Shown: piece by piece, positions 44,932 through 53,567 of the stretch
Position numbering within the stretch: the first letter of the stretch is position 1
Layout: each line of letters opens with the position of its first letter
Source of the DNA: Micromonospora gifhornensis
GTDB lineage: Bacteria > Actinomycetota > Actinomycetes > Mycobacteriales > Micromonosporaceae
Reading direction: 5' to 3'
Length of the DNA stretch: 64,000 nucleotides
Assembly: GCF_016863515.1 (NCBI RefSeq)
Contig: NZ_BOPA01000002.1
Coordinates: 124,001 to 188,000, forward strand
The notes under the pieces: generated by a model
Database searches by the model: none
The model's input: only the letters and a program-made list of their open reading frames with translations
What the model was told of the DNA's origin: nothing
Translations under genes and position numbers: made by a program

Positions 44932-45732
44932 TCAGTACGCCGGGTCCTCGGCACCGATGGCGGCGAGGACCCGGCGCTGAAACGTGCGGGCCCGCGGGCC
45001 GGTCGGCGGGGTGCCGCCGGTGCGGGCGGCAATCGACTGCTCGACCAGGTCGACGGTGTCGGCGTCGACGAGCGGCCCGGCCTCGTCGAGCAACCGGCGG
45101 CCGGCGGCCACCTTGGGCAGCCACACCCCGTGGCGAAGCCGCACCCACGATCGGCAGGCGCCGAGGACGGCGTCCTCGGCACCGGGTGCCGGCAGGTCAC
45201 CGGGCGGTACCGGCCGATCGAGCCACCACCGCAACGCGTCGCGCACCAGCCGGCGCAGGTCGCTCGGGGACAGGTCGGCGAAGGCCTCGGCGGCGGGCGG
45301 GCCGATCAGGGCCCGTCCGCTCTGGTGCAGGATGCTGCGGTCCAGGCCGTACCAGAACAGGCCGTCGGCGGCCGGACGGTCCGCCGGCGTGTACGACACC
45401 CGGAAGTCCATCCCCGCGCCGGTGTTCAGCTCGACCTCGAACCCCGGCTCGCCGGTGCCGGAGCGGGCCACCTCCCGCCGGTATACCACCAGCTCCAGAC
45501 CCCGTGCCGGGCAGGGCAACGCTTCGTGGCGCAGCCGCGCCACCAGCTCACCCGCGACCGCCCGGTCCAGCCGGTCGGCGCAGACCAGGGCCACGTCCAC
45601 ATCGCTGCGGCCCGGCTGGTAGGCCGCCAACCCCACCGAACCCGCCGCGTACGCGCCGCACAAACGATCGCCGAGCACCTCACCGGCGACCGTGACCAGC
45701 CCGGTCAGGTACCGCCGCAGCGGCTCATCCAT
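44932..45732 (-). CDS. Nucleotidyltransferase with DUF4111-like C-terminus
   Basis: 266 residues from ATG 45732 (MDEPLRRYLTGL). The nucleotidyltransferase core is YAAGSVGLAAYQPGRSDVDV, with the GS...SDVD metal site, followed by the longer C-terminal region seen in aminoglycoside adenylyltransferase-like (AadA/DUF4111) proteins (VLGACRSWVRLRHGVWLPKV). It may nucleotidylate a small molecule, but resistance activity cannot be assumed. It overlaps the upstream Nudix gene by 8 bp. Confidence 0.82.
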   Translation of the reverse strand: MDEPLRRYLTGLVTVAGEVLGDRLCGAYAAGSVGLAAYQPGRSDVDVALVCADRLDRAVAGELVARLRHEALPCPARGLELVVYRREVARSGTGEPGFEVELNTGAGMDFRVSYTPADRPAADGLFWYGLDRSILHQSGRALIGPPAAEAFADLSPSDLRRLVRDALRWWLDRPVPPGDLPAPGAEDAVLGACRSWVRLRHGVWLPKVAAGRRLLDEAGPLVDADTVDLVEQSIAARTGGTPPTGPRARTFQRRVLAAIGAEDPAY

Positions 45733-46234
45733 GTGCAAGCTCGCCGGGCTCGCCCCACACCGTGCCCGGCGGCAGGAAGAAGGCCACCGCCTCCGGGCCG
45801 AGGGCGTGCCGGATGACCAGCCGGGAATGCTCGTCCAACTCGGGCAACCGGCCCGGCGGGAACCAGCCCACCGCCAGCGACTCGTCGTCGTTGACCCGCG
45901 CCTGCCCGCCCAGCAGCCGGCAGTGGAACCCGAGGTTGAGGTATTCGCACAGGTCCCCGTTCGGGTAGCGGTGCGGGTGCGAGACGGCGCTGCTGAGCCG
46001 CAGCGGCTCGACCGCCAGGCCGGTCTCCTCCAGCACCTCACGCACCACGGCGGTGGCCGGCTGCTCACCCGGCTCGACGAAGCCGCTCACCACCGCCCAA
46101 CGTCCGTCGTCGGCACGCTGACCCAACAGCAGTTCACCCGCCTCGTTGCGGACCACCGCACTCACGCTCGGCAGCCAGAGCAGGTCATGTCCGACGTGCT
46201 TACGCATCCGCAGGATGTAGTCCGGTACGCCCAC
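45725..46234 (-). CDS. Nudix hydrolase
   Basis: 169 residues. The Nudix box is complete: GFVEPGEQPATAVVREVLEE TG (G-x5-E-x7-REVLEETG). LLLGQRADDGRWAVVSGFVE before it is the usual nucleotide-binding strand. It hydrolyses nucleoside diphosphates linked to another group; the exact substrate is not visible. The nucleotidyltransferase gene starts within its last codons, so both are coupled and may work on related nucleotides. Confidence 0.9.
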   Translation of the reverse strand: MGVPDYILRMRKHVGHDLLWLPSVSAVVRNEAGELLLGQRADDGRWAVVSGFVEPGEQPATAVVREVLEETGLAVEPLRLSSAVSHPHRYPNGDLCEYLNLGFHCRLLGGQARVNDDESLAVGWFPPGRLPELDEHSRLVIRHALGPEAVAFFLPPGTVWGEPGELAHG

Positions 46235-46428
46235 CCGCCGACCTTAGCCCCGCCTCGTACGCCCCTGCCGCCCGGCACTGGGTCTGCACCCGCCCCGCCG
46301 ATTGTCGCGTCGTCGGCGGATCGGCCGGTTTCGGCCCACCGGCCCCGCCAGCCGGTCTACTGTGGAAACGGCTGGTGACTTGTGCTGTTCCGGTGGCGGG
46401 CCGCCCCATACCGGTGCACAGTGATCCC

Positions 46429-46632
46429 ATGAGCGACAGCGGACGTGGACGCTACTACTGGTGTACGCGACACCACCGGGTCGAGACCGAGGCCAACATG
46501 TGTGCGGCCCGGCACGTTCTCGGACCGTACGCCTCAGCCGCCGATGCGGAGAACGCCCTGCAGCAAGTGCAGGAGCGCAACGAAGCGTGGGAGGCCGAGG
46601 ACGCTCGCTGGGTCGGGGAGGACAAGGAGTAG
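46429..46632 (+). CDS. Small conserved hypothetical protein
   Basis: 67 residues from ATG 46429; an ATG at 46375 is possible but less likely. MSDSGRGRYYWCTRHHRVET, then CAARHVLGPYASAADAENAL and an acidic tail. The Cys/His pairs (CTRHH, CAARH) might bind zinc. It resembles small actinomycete proteins of unknown function. The histone-like gene follows about 80 bp downstream. Confidence 0.65.
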   Translation: MSDSGRGRYYWCTRHHRVETEANMCAARHVLGPYASAADAENALQQVQERNEAWEAEDARWVGEDKE

Positions 46633-46711
46633 ACGACGCGGGACGCCTCCCGCGTCGAGAGCACCGCGTGCGCCGCGAGGGCGGTGACACGTCCCCAAGG
46701 AGGGAACCGAG

Positions 46712-47581
46712 ATGGCCGAAGCACAGCAGGCCACCCGCCCGGCCGCGAAGCGTACCCCCGCGCGGAGAACCGCCGCGACGGAACGTACTGCGGGCATGAC
46801 CCGCACCCCGTCCAGTCGCCGGGCCGACGGCACCGCACCGGCCGTCCGGAAGACGGCTGGCGCGCGTGCCTCGGCGGCCACGAGCACCGCCGCCACGGCA
46901 CCGGCGAAGAAGGCACCCACGAAGACGACCGCCGCGAAGAAGACCACGGCGAAGACGACCGCGGCGAGCAAGGCAGCGGCGACCAAGGCAGCGGCGACCA
47001 AGGCACCCGCTGAGGCGACCGCGGCCAAGGCGCCTGCGAAGAGGGCGACCGCCGCGAAGAAGGCGACCTCGACCCGGCCTACGACCGGTGCGCGGAAGAC
47101 CGCCGCGAAGAAGGCCCCCACCACCAAGACCACCGCGAAGAAGGCCCCTGCGACGAAGACCGCCGCGAAGAAGGCGCCCGCGACGAAGAGCACCGCGACG
47201 AAGGCCGCGACTCGTAAGGCGACCACCGCCACGGCGGCCCGTAAGACGACACCGGCCCGTAAGACGGTGTCCGCGACGAAGGCCCCGGCCCGCAAGACGG
47301 TGTCGACGTCGACCGCGAAGAAGGCACCCACCAGCGCGACCGCGAAGAAGACGACCGCGAAGAAGACGGCGGCGAAGAAGGCCCCGGCCAAGAAGACGAC
47401 CGCGGCCAGGTCGACCGCGGCCAGGTCGACCGCGACCAGGTCTCCGGCGAAGAAGACGGCGGCGGCGAAGAAGGCCACCTCGGCCCGACCGACGGCGACC
47501 ACGCGGACGACCGCGGCGCGGAAGAGCACGGCGCGGAAAGCGCCCACGAAGAAGGCCACGAGCGGCGCAGGGGCGAAGTGA
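46712..47581 (+). CDS. Histone H1-like Lys/Ala/Thr-rich basic protein
   Basis: 289 residues from an ATG with AAGGAGGG upstream. Almost entirely Lys, Ala, Thr, Arg, Pro and Ser, in repeats such as AAKKAP(A/T)KT, with only a handful of acidic residues. There is no folded HU domain, unlike HupS, so it is a stand-alone H1-tail-like protein that should bind and condense DNA. The repeats make its length prone to change. Other frames across this region are artefacts of the repeats. Confidence 0.8.
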   Translation: MAEAQQATRPAAKRTPARRTAATERTAGMTRTPSSRRADGTAPAVRKTAGARASAATSTAATAPAKKAPTKTTAAKKTTAKTTAASKAAATKAAATKAPAEATAAKAPAKRATAAKKATSTRPTTGARKTAAKKAPTTKTTAKKAPATKTAAKKAPATKSTATKAATRKATTATAARKTTPARKTVSATKAPARKTVSTSTAKKAPTSATAKKTTAKKTAAKKAPAKKTTAARSTAARSTATRSPAKKTAAAKKATSARPTATTRTTAARKSTARKAPTKKATSGAGAK

Positions 47582-47761
47582 TCCAGCGCCGTCGGGGCGT
47601 CGGGCGCGGCAGGACCGGTGTGCAGGCGGCCGGCGAGCCGAATTCGTCCCGGTAGCGGCGAGCAGCCCTTCGCCACCGGCATCGCCGACTGACCCGGCGT
47701 ACGCCCGAGGGCCCGTCGGTCGGGGGAGGGCGCGACGGGCGCGACCTGTCAGGATTGGCCC

Positions 47762-49189
47762 ATGGTCATCCGACGCGTCCTCGCACCGCGTATCGACTTC
47801 GGGGCCCTGCGCCGTGAGTTGGGGTTGCCCGACGACTACCCGCAGGAGGCGCGGCGGGAGGCCGACGAGGCCGCCGCCGCGCCACCCCGGCCCGCCGTCG
47901 ACCGCACCGACATCCCGCTTGTCACAGTCGACCCGCCCGGCTCGCGCGACCTCGACCAGGCGATGAACCTGAGCCGCCGCGCCGGTGGCGGCTTCCGGGT
48001 GCGGTACGCGATTGCCGACGTCGCCGCCCACGTACGCCCGGGTGGTGCCCTGGAGGAGGAGACCTGGCGGCGGGGGCAGACCGTCTACCTGCCCGACGGC
48101 AACGTGCCGCTGCACCCGCACAGCCTCGGTGAGGGCGCGGCCAGTCTGCTGCCCGACGTCGACCGGGCGGCCGTGCTGTGGACCATCGACCTGGATGCCG
48201 ACGGTGCCACCACCGACGTGCGGTTGGAACGCGCCCTGGTGCGCAGCCGAGCCCAGTTGGCCTATCCGACGGTGCAGGTCGACGCCGACGCGGGTCGGTT
48301 GCCGGAGCCGATCGCGCTGCTGCCCGAGATCGGGGCGCTGCTCACCGCCCGGGGGCTGCGTCGCGGGGCGATCAACCTGCCGATCCCCGAGCAGGACGTG
48401 GAGGCCGACGGCGACGGCTGGCGGCTGGTGCTGCGGGCCCCGGTGCCGATGGAGGAACACAACGCGCAGATCTCCCTGCTGACCGGGATGGCCGCCGCCG
48501 ACCTGATGCTGGCCGGCGGGATCGGCCTGCTGCGGACGATGCCCGCGCCGAAACCGGAGGCCGTGCAGCGGTTGCGTGCGGCGGCTGCCCCGCTGGGCGT
48601 GCACTGGCCGGACGAGGTCGGCGTCGGTGAGCTGCTGCTCGGGTTGGATCCGGGGCAGCCCCGGGATGCCGCCTTCGTGGACCAGGCGGCCGAGTTGATG
48701 CGCTCGGCCGCGTACACCGCCTTCGACGGCGAGGTGCCGGAGCAGTCGACGCACGGCGGGGTCGCGGCCGCGTACGCCCATGTCACGGCCCCGTTGCGGC
48801 GACTGGCCGACCGGTACGCCACGGAGGTCTGCCTGGCCCTGCACGACGGCCGGGCGGTGCCCGACTGGGCCCGCACGGCGCTGCCCCGGCTGCCTGCGGC
48901 GATGGCCGCCACCGACCGGGTCGCGTCGACGGCCAGCCGGGGCGCGATCGACCTGGCCGAGGCGGTCCTGTTGCAGCATCGGGTGGGTGAGACGTTCGAC
49001 GCCGCCGTGCTGGACGTGACCGCGCCCTCGAACGGCCGGGGGAACCGGCCGCCCGGCGGCACTGTCGCGTTGGACGATCCGCCGGTACGTGCCCGCTGCC
49101 TCGGCGAGTTGACGTTGGGTACCCGGGTGCGGGTCCGGTTGGTGACCGCCGACCCGGCCACCCGGGCGGTCGCCTTCGAGCTCGCCTGA
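47762..49189 (+). CDS. RNB-domain ribonuclease, RNase II/R type
   Basis: 475 residues. The RNB catalytic centre is VDPPGSRDLDQAMNL (residues about 56-70), with the aspartates that bind magnesium; VRYAIADVAAHVRPGG, TVYLPDGNVPLHPHSLGEG and HVTAPLRRLADRY further match. It is shorter than RNase R and lacks obvious N-terminal cold-shock domains and a full C-terminal S1 domain, which is typical of the actinobacterial single-RNB class. It degrades RNA 3'-5'. Confidence 0.92.
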   Translation: MVIRRVLAPRIDFGALRRELGLPDDYPQEARREADEAAAAPPRPAVDRTDIPLVTVDPPGSRDLDQAMNLSRRAGGGFRVRYAIADVAAHVRPGGALEEETWRRGQTVYLPDGNVPLHPHSLGEGAASLLPDVDRAAVLWTIDLDADGATTDVRLERALVRSRAQLAYPTVQVDADAGRLPEPIALLPEIGALLTARGLRRGAINLPIPEQDVEADGDGWRLVLRAPVPMEEHNAQISLLTGMAAADLMLAGGIGLLRTMPAPKPEAVQRLRAAAAPLGVHWPDEVGVGELLLGLDPGQPRDAAFVDQAAELMRSAAYTAFDGEVPEQSTHGGVAAAYAHVTAPLRRLADRYATEVCLALHDGRAVPDWARTALPRLPAAMAATDRVASTASRGAIDLAEAVLLQHRVGETFDAAVLDVTAPSNGRGNRPPGGTVALDDPPVRARCLGELTLGTRVRVRLVTADPATRAVAFELA

Positions 49190-49280
49190 CGCTGCCCGTC
49201 GTGCCGGCGGAGCGCGCAGCGGGCATTGTCACAACGACAGTCGGTGCTGCCGGCCGGGTGCGACTGAAAGGATGACGACC

Positions 49281-49979
49281 ATGGCATACGACCCCAGTGA
49301 CCTGCCCGACGTCTCCGGGCTCACGGTCGGCATCATCGGCGGCACCGGCGACCAGGGCCGGGGGCTGGCCTACCGCTTCGCCCGCGCCGGGCAGACCGTG
49401 CTGATCGGCTCCCGTTCCGCTCAACGGGCCGCGCAGTCGGCCGAGGAGATCGCCGCGCTGCCCGGCGTGCCGGCCGACGGCAGCGTCACCGGGGCGGACA
49501 ACGACGAGGTGGCCCGGCGCAGCGACGTGGTGATCATCGCGGTGCCCTGGGACGGGCACGCCGCCACCGTCGCCGCGCTCGCCGAGCCACTGGCCGGCAA
49601 GATCGTGGTCGACTGTGTCAACCCGCTCGGCTTCGACAAGCAGGGTCCGTACGCGCTGCCGGTGCCCGAGGGCAGCGCGGTCCAGCAGGCCGCCGCGCTG
49701 CTGCCCGAGTCTCGGGTCGGCGCGGCGTTCAACCACGTCAGCGCGCCGCTGCTGGCCGACCCGGAGATCGACCGGATCGACCTGGACGTGTTGATCTGCT
49801 CCGAGGACCGGGACCTGGTCGGTGTCGTCGCCGCCCTCGCCGCCCGGATTCCCGGCATGCGGGGCGTCTACGCCGGGCGGCTGCGCAACGCCCATCAGAT
49901 CGAGGCGTTCACCGCGAACCTGATCGCGATCAACCGGCGGTACAAGACCCACGCCGGAGTGCGTGTCACCGATCTCTGA
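49281..49979 (+). CDS. npdG: NADPH-dependent F420 reductase
   Basis: 232 residues. TVGIIGGTGDQGRGLAYRFA is the NADP-binding Rossmann loop and VLIGSRSAQRAAQSAEEIA the phosphate-binding follow-up; DVVIIAVPWDGH and GRLRNAHQIEAFTANLIAIN are characteristic of Fno/NpdG enzymes that move hydride between NADPH and coenzyme F420. Its presence implies an F420-using actinomycete. Start 49281 has AAAGG nine bases upstream; ATG 49272 lies directly against that site and is less likely. Confidence 0.93.
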   Translation: MAYDPSDLPDVSGLTVGIIGGTGDQGRGLAYRFARAGQTVLIGSRSAQRAAQSAEEIAALPGVPADGSVTGADNDEVARRSDVVIIAVPWDGHAATVAALAEPLAGKIVVDCVNPLGFDKQGPYALPVPEGSAVQQAAALLPESRVGAAFNHVSAPLLADPEIDRIDLDVLICSEDRDLVGVVAALAARIPGMRGVYAGRLRNAHQIEAFTANLIAINRRYKTHAGVRVTDL

Positions 49980-49990
49980 CCAGAAACGGA

Positions 49991-50018
49991 TGTGGCCCGG
50001 CCGTGGGGCCGGGCCACA
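49991..50018. terminator. Perfect 12-bp hairpin between convergent genes
   Basis: TGTGGCCCGGCC (49991-50002), loop GTGG, and the exact complement (50007-50018). It sits between the stops of the F420 reductase gene (plus) and the lipoprotein gene (minus), so it serves both. Confidence 0.88.
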
Positions 50019-50028
50019 CCGTGCACCG

Positions 50029-50535
50029 TCAGAAGTTGATCTCGACGCCGGCTTCCTTGCAGGCCGCCGTGAGGCTCGCGGCGCTCTTCTGGAAGGCAGG
50101 CTTGTCACCGGCCGCGACCGGGTCGGACGACTCGGCGACCTCCGCCACCGCGTCCTGGAACTCCTTCACCGCGCTGGCCACCTTGCTGTCCGTGCTTGCG
50201 CCCTCGGCGGCCTTGCCGAGTGCCGCGGCCATGTCGGTGTAGGTCTCCGACAGCATCTTGACGGTCGGCTCCTTACCGTCCTGGAGCGCGTCGAACAGCA
50301 CCTGCTTCGACTCGTCTCCGGCCTCCTTCACCGCCTCACAGACCTGCTTGTCGCCAGCGGCATCCGCGGCGGCCGGCGCCGAGGCCTCCGGGGTGGGTGC
50401 CGCACTGGTGGCTGCGGGCGCGGTGGTGGCCGAAGCGGACGTGGCCGGTGCATCGGTGTCGTCCCCGCCGCAGGCGGTGAGGGCGAAGGCCGTGACCCCG
50501 GCCAGGGCGAGTACGAAAAGACGATTACGTTTCAC
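50029..50535 (-). CDS. Lipoprotein of unknown function
   Basis: 168 residues from a GTG at 50535. The signal peptide MKRNRLFVLALAGVTAFALT ends at a lipobox LTAC (Cys22), so it is lipidated and held on the outer face of the membrane. An Ala/Thr/Pro/Ser linker (about 27-58) precedes an alpha-helical domain (QVCEAVKEAGDESKQVLFDA; YTDMAAALGKAAEGASTDSK) with a Cys pair that could form a disulfide. No family recognised. An upstream extension to 50667 has no support. Confidence 0.83.
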   Translation of the reverse strand: MKRNRLFVLALAGVTAFALTACGGDDTDAPATSASATTAPAATSAAPTPEASAPAAADAAGDKQVCEAVKEAGDESKQVLFDALQDGKEPTVKMLSETYTDMAAALGKAAEGASTDSKVASAVKEFQDAVAEVAESSDPVAAGDKPAFQKSAASLTAACKEAGVEINF

Positions 50536-50629
50536 GGCCGCGAAGCGTAGTGGCCCGTGTCCAGCGGCCTGTTCCCCGGGGCACCGGCTATCGATCGTGA
50601 TCGCACCCGCTCCGGTACCGGGTGGCGCG

Positions 50630-51475
50630 TCAGAAGGTGTGTTCGGCGGCCGGGAACTCGCCACCACGGACCTCGTCGGCGAAGCGGCGGGTCGCCTCGC
50701 CCAGCGCGCCGGCCAGGTCGGCGTAGCGCTTCACGAACCGCGGCGCGCGGCCGGTCCGCAGGCCGGCCATGTCCTGCCAGACCAGCACCTGGGCGTCGGT
50801 CTCCGGGCCGGCACCGATGCCCACCGTGGGGATGGTCAGCTCTCCGGTGATCCGCTTGGCGACCGCACCGGGCACCATCTCCAGCACCACCGCGAAGGCA
50901 CCCGCCTCGGCGACCGCCCGCGCGTCGGCGACCACCTCCTCGGCGGCGTCGCCCCGGCCCTGCACCCGGTAGCCGCCGAGGTTGTGCTCGCTCTGCGGGG
51001 TGAAGCCGATGTGCGCCATCACCGGGATGCCGGCGCCGACGATGGCGGCGATCTGGTCGGCGCAGCGCCGGCCGCCCTCCAGCTTCACCGCGTGGCAGCC
51101 GCCCTCCTTCATGAACCGTACGGCGGTGCGCAGCGCCTGCGTCGGCCCCTCCTCGTACGAGCCGAAGGGCAGGTCGCCGACGACGAGCGTCTGCCGGGTG
51201 GCCCGGACCACCGCCCGGACCAGGGGCAGCAGCTCCTCGGCGGTCACCGGCAGAGTCGTCTCGTAGCCGAACACGTTGTTCGCCGCCGAGTCACCGACCA
51301 GCAGCACCGGGATGCCGGCGGCGTCGAAGATCGAGGCGGTGTACTGGTCGTACGAGGTGAGCATCGCCCACTTCTCGCCGCGCTCCTTGGCGGCGATCAG
51401 GTCGCGGGTGCGCACCCGACGGGTGGCCGGGCCGCCGTAGAGGGCGGTCACCTCGGCCGGAGTGGATTCCACCAT
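50630..51475 (-). CDS. panB: 3-methyl-2-oxobutanoate hydroxymethyltransferase
   Basis: 281 residues from ATG 51475, with AAAGGAGA upstream. It makes ketopantoate from 2-oxoisovalerate and methylene-tetrahydrofolate, the first committed step to pantothenate and CoA. Motifs: [53 protein letters not shown] and [20 protein letters not shown], with metal-binding Asp and catalytic Glu in place. No other pan gene is adjacent, though ketoacid chemistry is shared with the E1 fusion at 13.7 kb. Confidence 0.97.
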   Translation of the reverse strand: MVESTPAEVTALYGGPATRRVRTRDLIAAKERGEKWAMLTSYDQYTASIFDAAGIPVLLVGDSAANNVFGYETTLPVTAEELLPLVRAVVRATRQTLVVGDLPFGSYEEGPTQALRTAVRFMKEGGCHAVKLEGGRRCADQIAAIVGAGIPVMAHIGFTPQSEHNLGGYRVQGRGDAAEEVVADARAVAEAGAFAVVLEMVPGAVAKRITGELTIPTVGIGAGPETDAQVLVWQDMAGLRTGRAPRFVKRYADLAGALGEATRRFADEVRGGEFPAAEHTF

Positions 51476-51588
51476 GACGCATCTCCTTTCCTCGAGGCCG
51501 CGTACGCGGTCCCCGGGCACTGCGGCGATCGTCGCACCGTCGGCTCCGCTCGCGACAGGTCGCAGTGGAGGAATTCACTCCCCGGCGC

Positions 51589-53355
51589 TCAACCGTCCTC
51601 GCGCCACCGGTTGGTGATCGGCAGCCGACGGTCGCGGCCGAACGCCTTCATGGAGATCTTCGTGCCGGGCGCGGACTGGCGTCGCTTGTACTCGGCGGTA
51701 TCCACCATCCGCAGCACCTTGTCCACGACCGCCGCGTCGTGGCCGGAGGCCACCAGGCCGTCGCGGCCCAGGTCACCATCGACGTAGCCGATCAGCACCG
51801 GGTCGAGCACGTCGTAGTCGGGCAGCGTGTCGCTGTCCAGCTGGCCCGGGCTCAACTCGGCGCTCGGCGGCTTGCCGATCGAGTTCTCCGGGATCGGCGG
51901 CGTACCGCCCAGCCGAACCGCCTCGGCGTTGCGCCACTTGGCCAGCCGCCACACAAGCGTCTTCCACACGTCCTTGATCGGGTTGAAGCCGCCGACCGAG
52001 TCGCCGTAGAGGGTGGAGTAGCCGACCGCCAGTTCGCTCTTGTTGCCGGTGGTGAGCACCAGGTGGCCCTCCTGGTTCGACAGGGCCATCAGGATCACCC
52101 CGCGTACCCGGGCCTGGAGGTTCTCCACCGCCACCCCGGACAGCGACAGGTTCGCCAGGAAGGTGTCCACCATCGGCTGGATCGGCTCGATCCGGTAGTC
52201 CAACCCGGTGCGCTTGGCCAGGTCGGCCGCGTCCTCCCGGCTGTGTTCCGAGGAGTGCTGGCTGGGCAGCGAGACGCCGACCACCCGGTCGGGGCCGAGC
52301 GCGTCCACCGCGATGGCCGCCACCACCGCCGAGTCGATGCCGCCGGAGAGGCCGAGCACCACCGACGGGAAGCGGTTCTTGTTGACGTAGTCGCGCAGCC
52401 CGAGCACCAGCGCCTGCCACACCTCCGCCTCGTCGGCGACCGGCTCGATGATCCCGCCGAGAGCCGCCGGGCCGTCCGGGGTGGGCGGGAGGCCCTCGAC
52501 CGTACGCCGGACCAGCCGCAACCCGTCGCCGACCTGGCCGCCGTCGGCGACCTCGCCCGCCTCGACGGCCGACGGCACCTGCACGTCGTGGACGAGCAGG
52601 TGCTCGACGAACTGCGGTGCCCGGGCCAGCAGCGTGCCGTCCGGCGCGACGATCATCGAGTCGCCCTCGAAGACCAGCTCGTCCTGCCCGCCGACCATGT
52701 TGACGTAGGCGATGGTGGCCTCGGCCTCGGCGGCCCGGCGGCGCACCACCGGCAGCCGCAGGTCGTCCTTGTTCAGCTCGTACGGCGAGCCGTTGATGCT
52801 GACCACCAGTCCGACGTCGGCCTGCCGGGCGGCGGCGAACGGCCCACCGGCCTGCCACAGGTCCTCGCAGATGGTCAGCGCCACGTCCACGCCGCCGAGC
52901 CGCACGACGGTGAGCGTGTCGCCGGGCACGAAGTAGCGGTCCTCGTCGAATACGCCGTAGTTGGGCAGGTGATGCTTGAAGTAGGTGATCCGCACCTCAC
53001 CCCGGTGCAGCAGCGCGGCGGCGTTGCGGGCCCCGCGGCCCGGCTCGGCGTCCCCGCTGACCTGCGGCGGCCCGTCGGCGTCCAGGTAGCCCACCACGAT
53101 CGGCACCTCACCGAGGCCGTCGGCGGCGAGGTCGGTGGCGAGCCGGTCCAGTGCCGCCTTCGACGCGGCGACGAAGGACCGCCGGAAGACCAGGTCCTCC
53201 ACCGGGTAGCCGGTCAGCACCATCTCGGGGAAGAGCACCAGCTGGGCGCCGGCGTCGGCGGCGCGGCGGGACCAGGCGCGGACGATGTCGGCGTTGCCGG
53301 TGAGGTCGCCGACGCTGGGGTTGACCTGGCACAGGGCGAGACGCAGGGTGGGCAT
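51589..53355 (-). CDS. nadE: Glutamine-dependent NAD+ synthetase
   Basis: 588 residues. The N-terminal nitrilase-type amidase (1-270) has the Glu-Lys-Cys triad: Glu44 in LFPEMVLTGYP, Lys in YFKHHLPNYGVFDEDRYF, Cys in ALTICEDLW. The C-terminal synthetase has the PP-loop GLSGGIDSAVVAAIAVDALG, then SLPSQHSSEHS and TGNKSELAVGYSTLYGD. It turns deamido-NAD into NAD using ammonia released from glutamine. Convergent with panB's upstream side; divergent from glnA2. Confidence 0.97.
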   Translation of the reverse strand: MPTLRLALCQVNPSVGDLTGNADIVRAWSRRAADAGAQLVLFPEMVLTGYPVEDLVFRRSFVAASKAALDRLATDLAADGLGEVPIVVGYLDADGPPQVSGDAEPGRGARNAAALLHRGEVRITYFKHHLPNYGVFDEDRYFVPGDTLTVVRLGGVDVALTICEDLWQAGGPFAAARQADVGLVVSINGSPYELNKDDLRLPVVRRRAAEAEATIAYVNMVGGQDELVFEGDSMIVAPDGTLLARAPQFVEHLLVHDVQVPSAVEAGEVADGGQVGDGLRLVRRTVEGLPPTPDGPAALGGIIEPVADEAEVWQALVLGLRDYVNKNRFPSVVLGLSGGIDSAVVAAIAVDALGPDRVVGVSLPSQHSSEHSREDAADLAKRTGLDYRIEPIQPMVDTFLANLSLSGVAVENLQARVRGVILMALSNQEGHLVLTTGNKSELAVGYSTLYGDSVGGFNPIKDVWKTLVWRLAKWRNAEAVRLGGTPPIPENSIGKPPSAELSPGQLDSDTLPDYDVLDPVLIGYVDGDLGRDGLVASGHDAAVVDKVLRMVDTAEYKRRQSAPGTKISMKAFGRDRRLPITNRWREDG

Positions 53356-53567
53356 GTCCTCATCTTGCCCCAGCGAGATGAGGTCGACACGTCGGCGTGG
53401 GCAGCCGATCCCCGTCGGTGCGGGCCGTCGACCGTACGTCGGGACTGCGCGGGACGCGGCGTCGGCGGTTCGCGTAACGTCTGCGTAATCGGGCCGGTGA
53501 AGACTGGTCGGTCAGGTCGGGTAAAGCCCGGTCGAAGGCGGACATAGAGTCGCGGAAGGTTGAGGCA

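Noticed and set aside
46866..47966. A 366-codon Arg/Pro frame overlapping the histone-like gene
   Set aside because: Produced by the repeated AAG-GCC type codons of the H1-like gene read in another frame.
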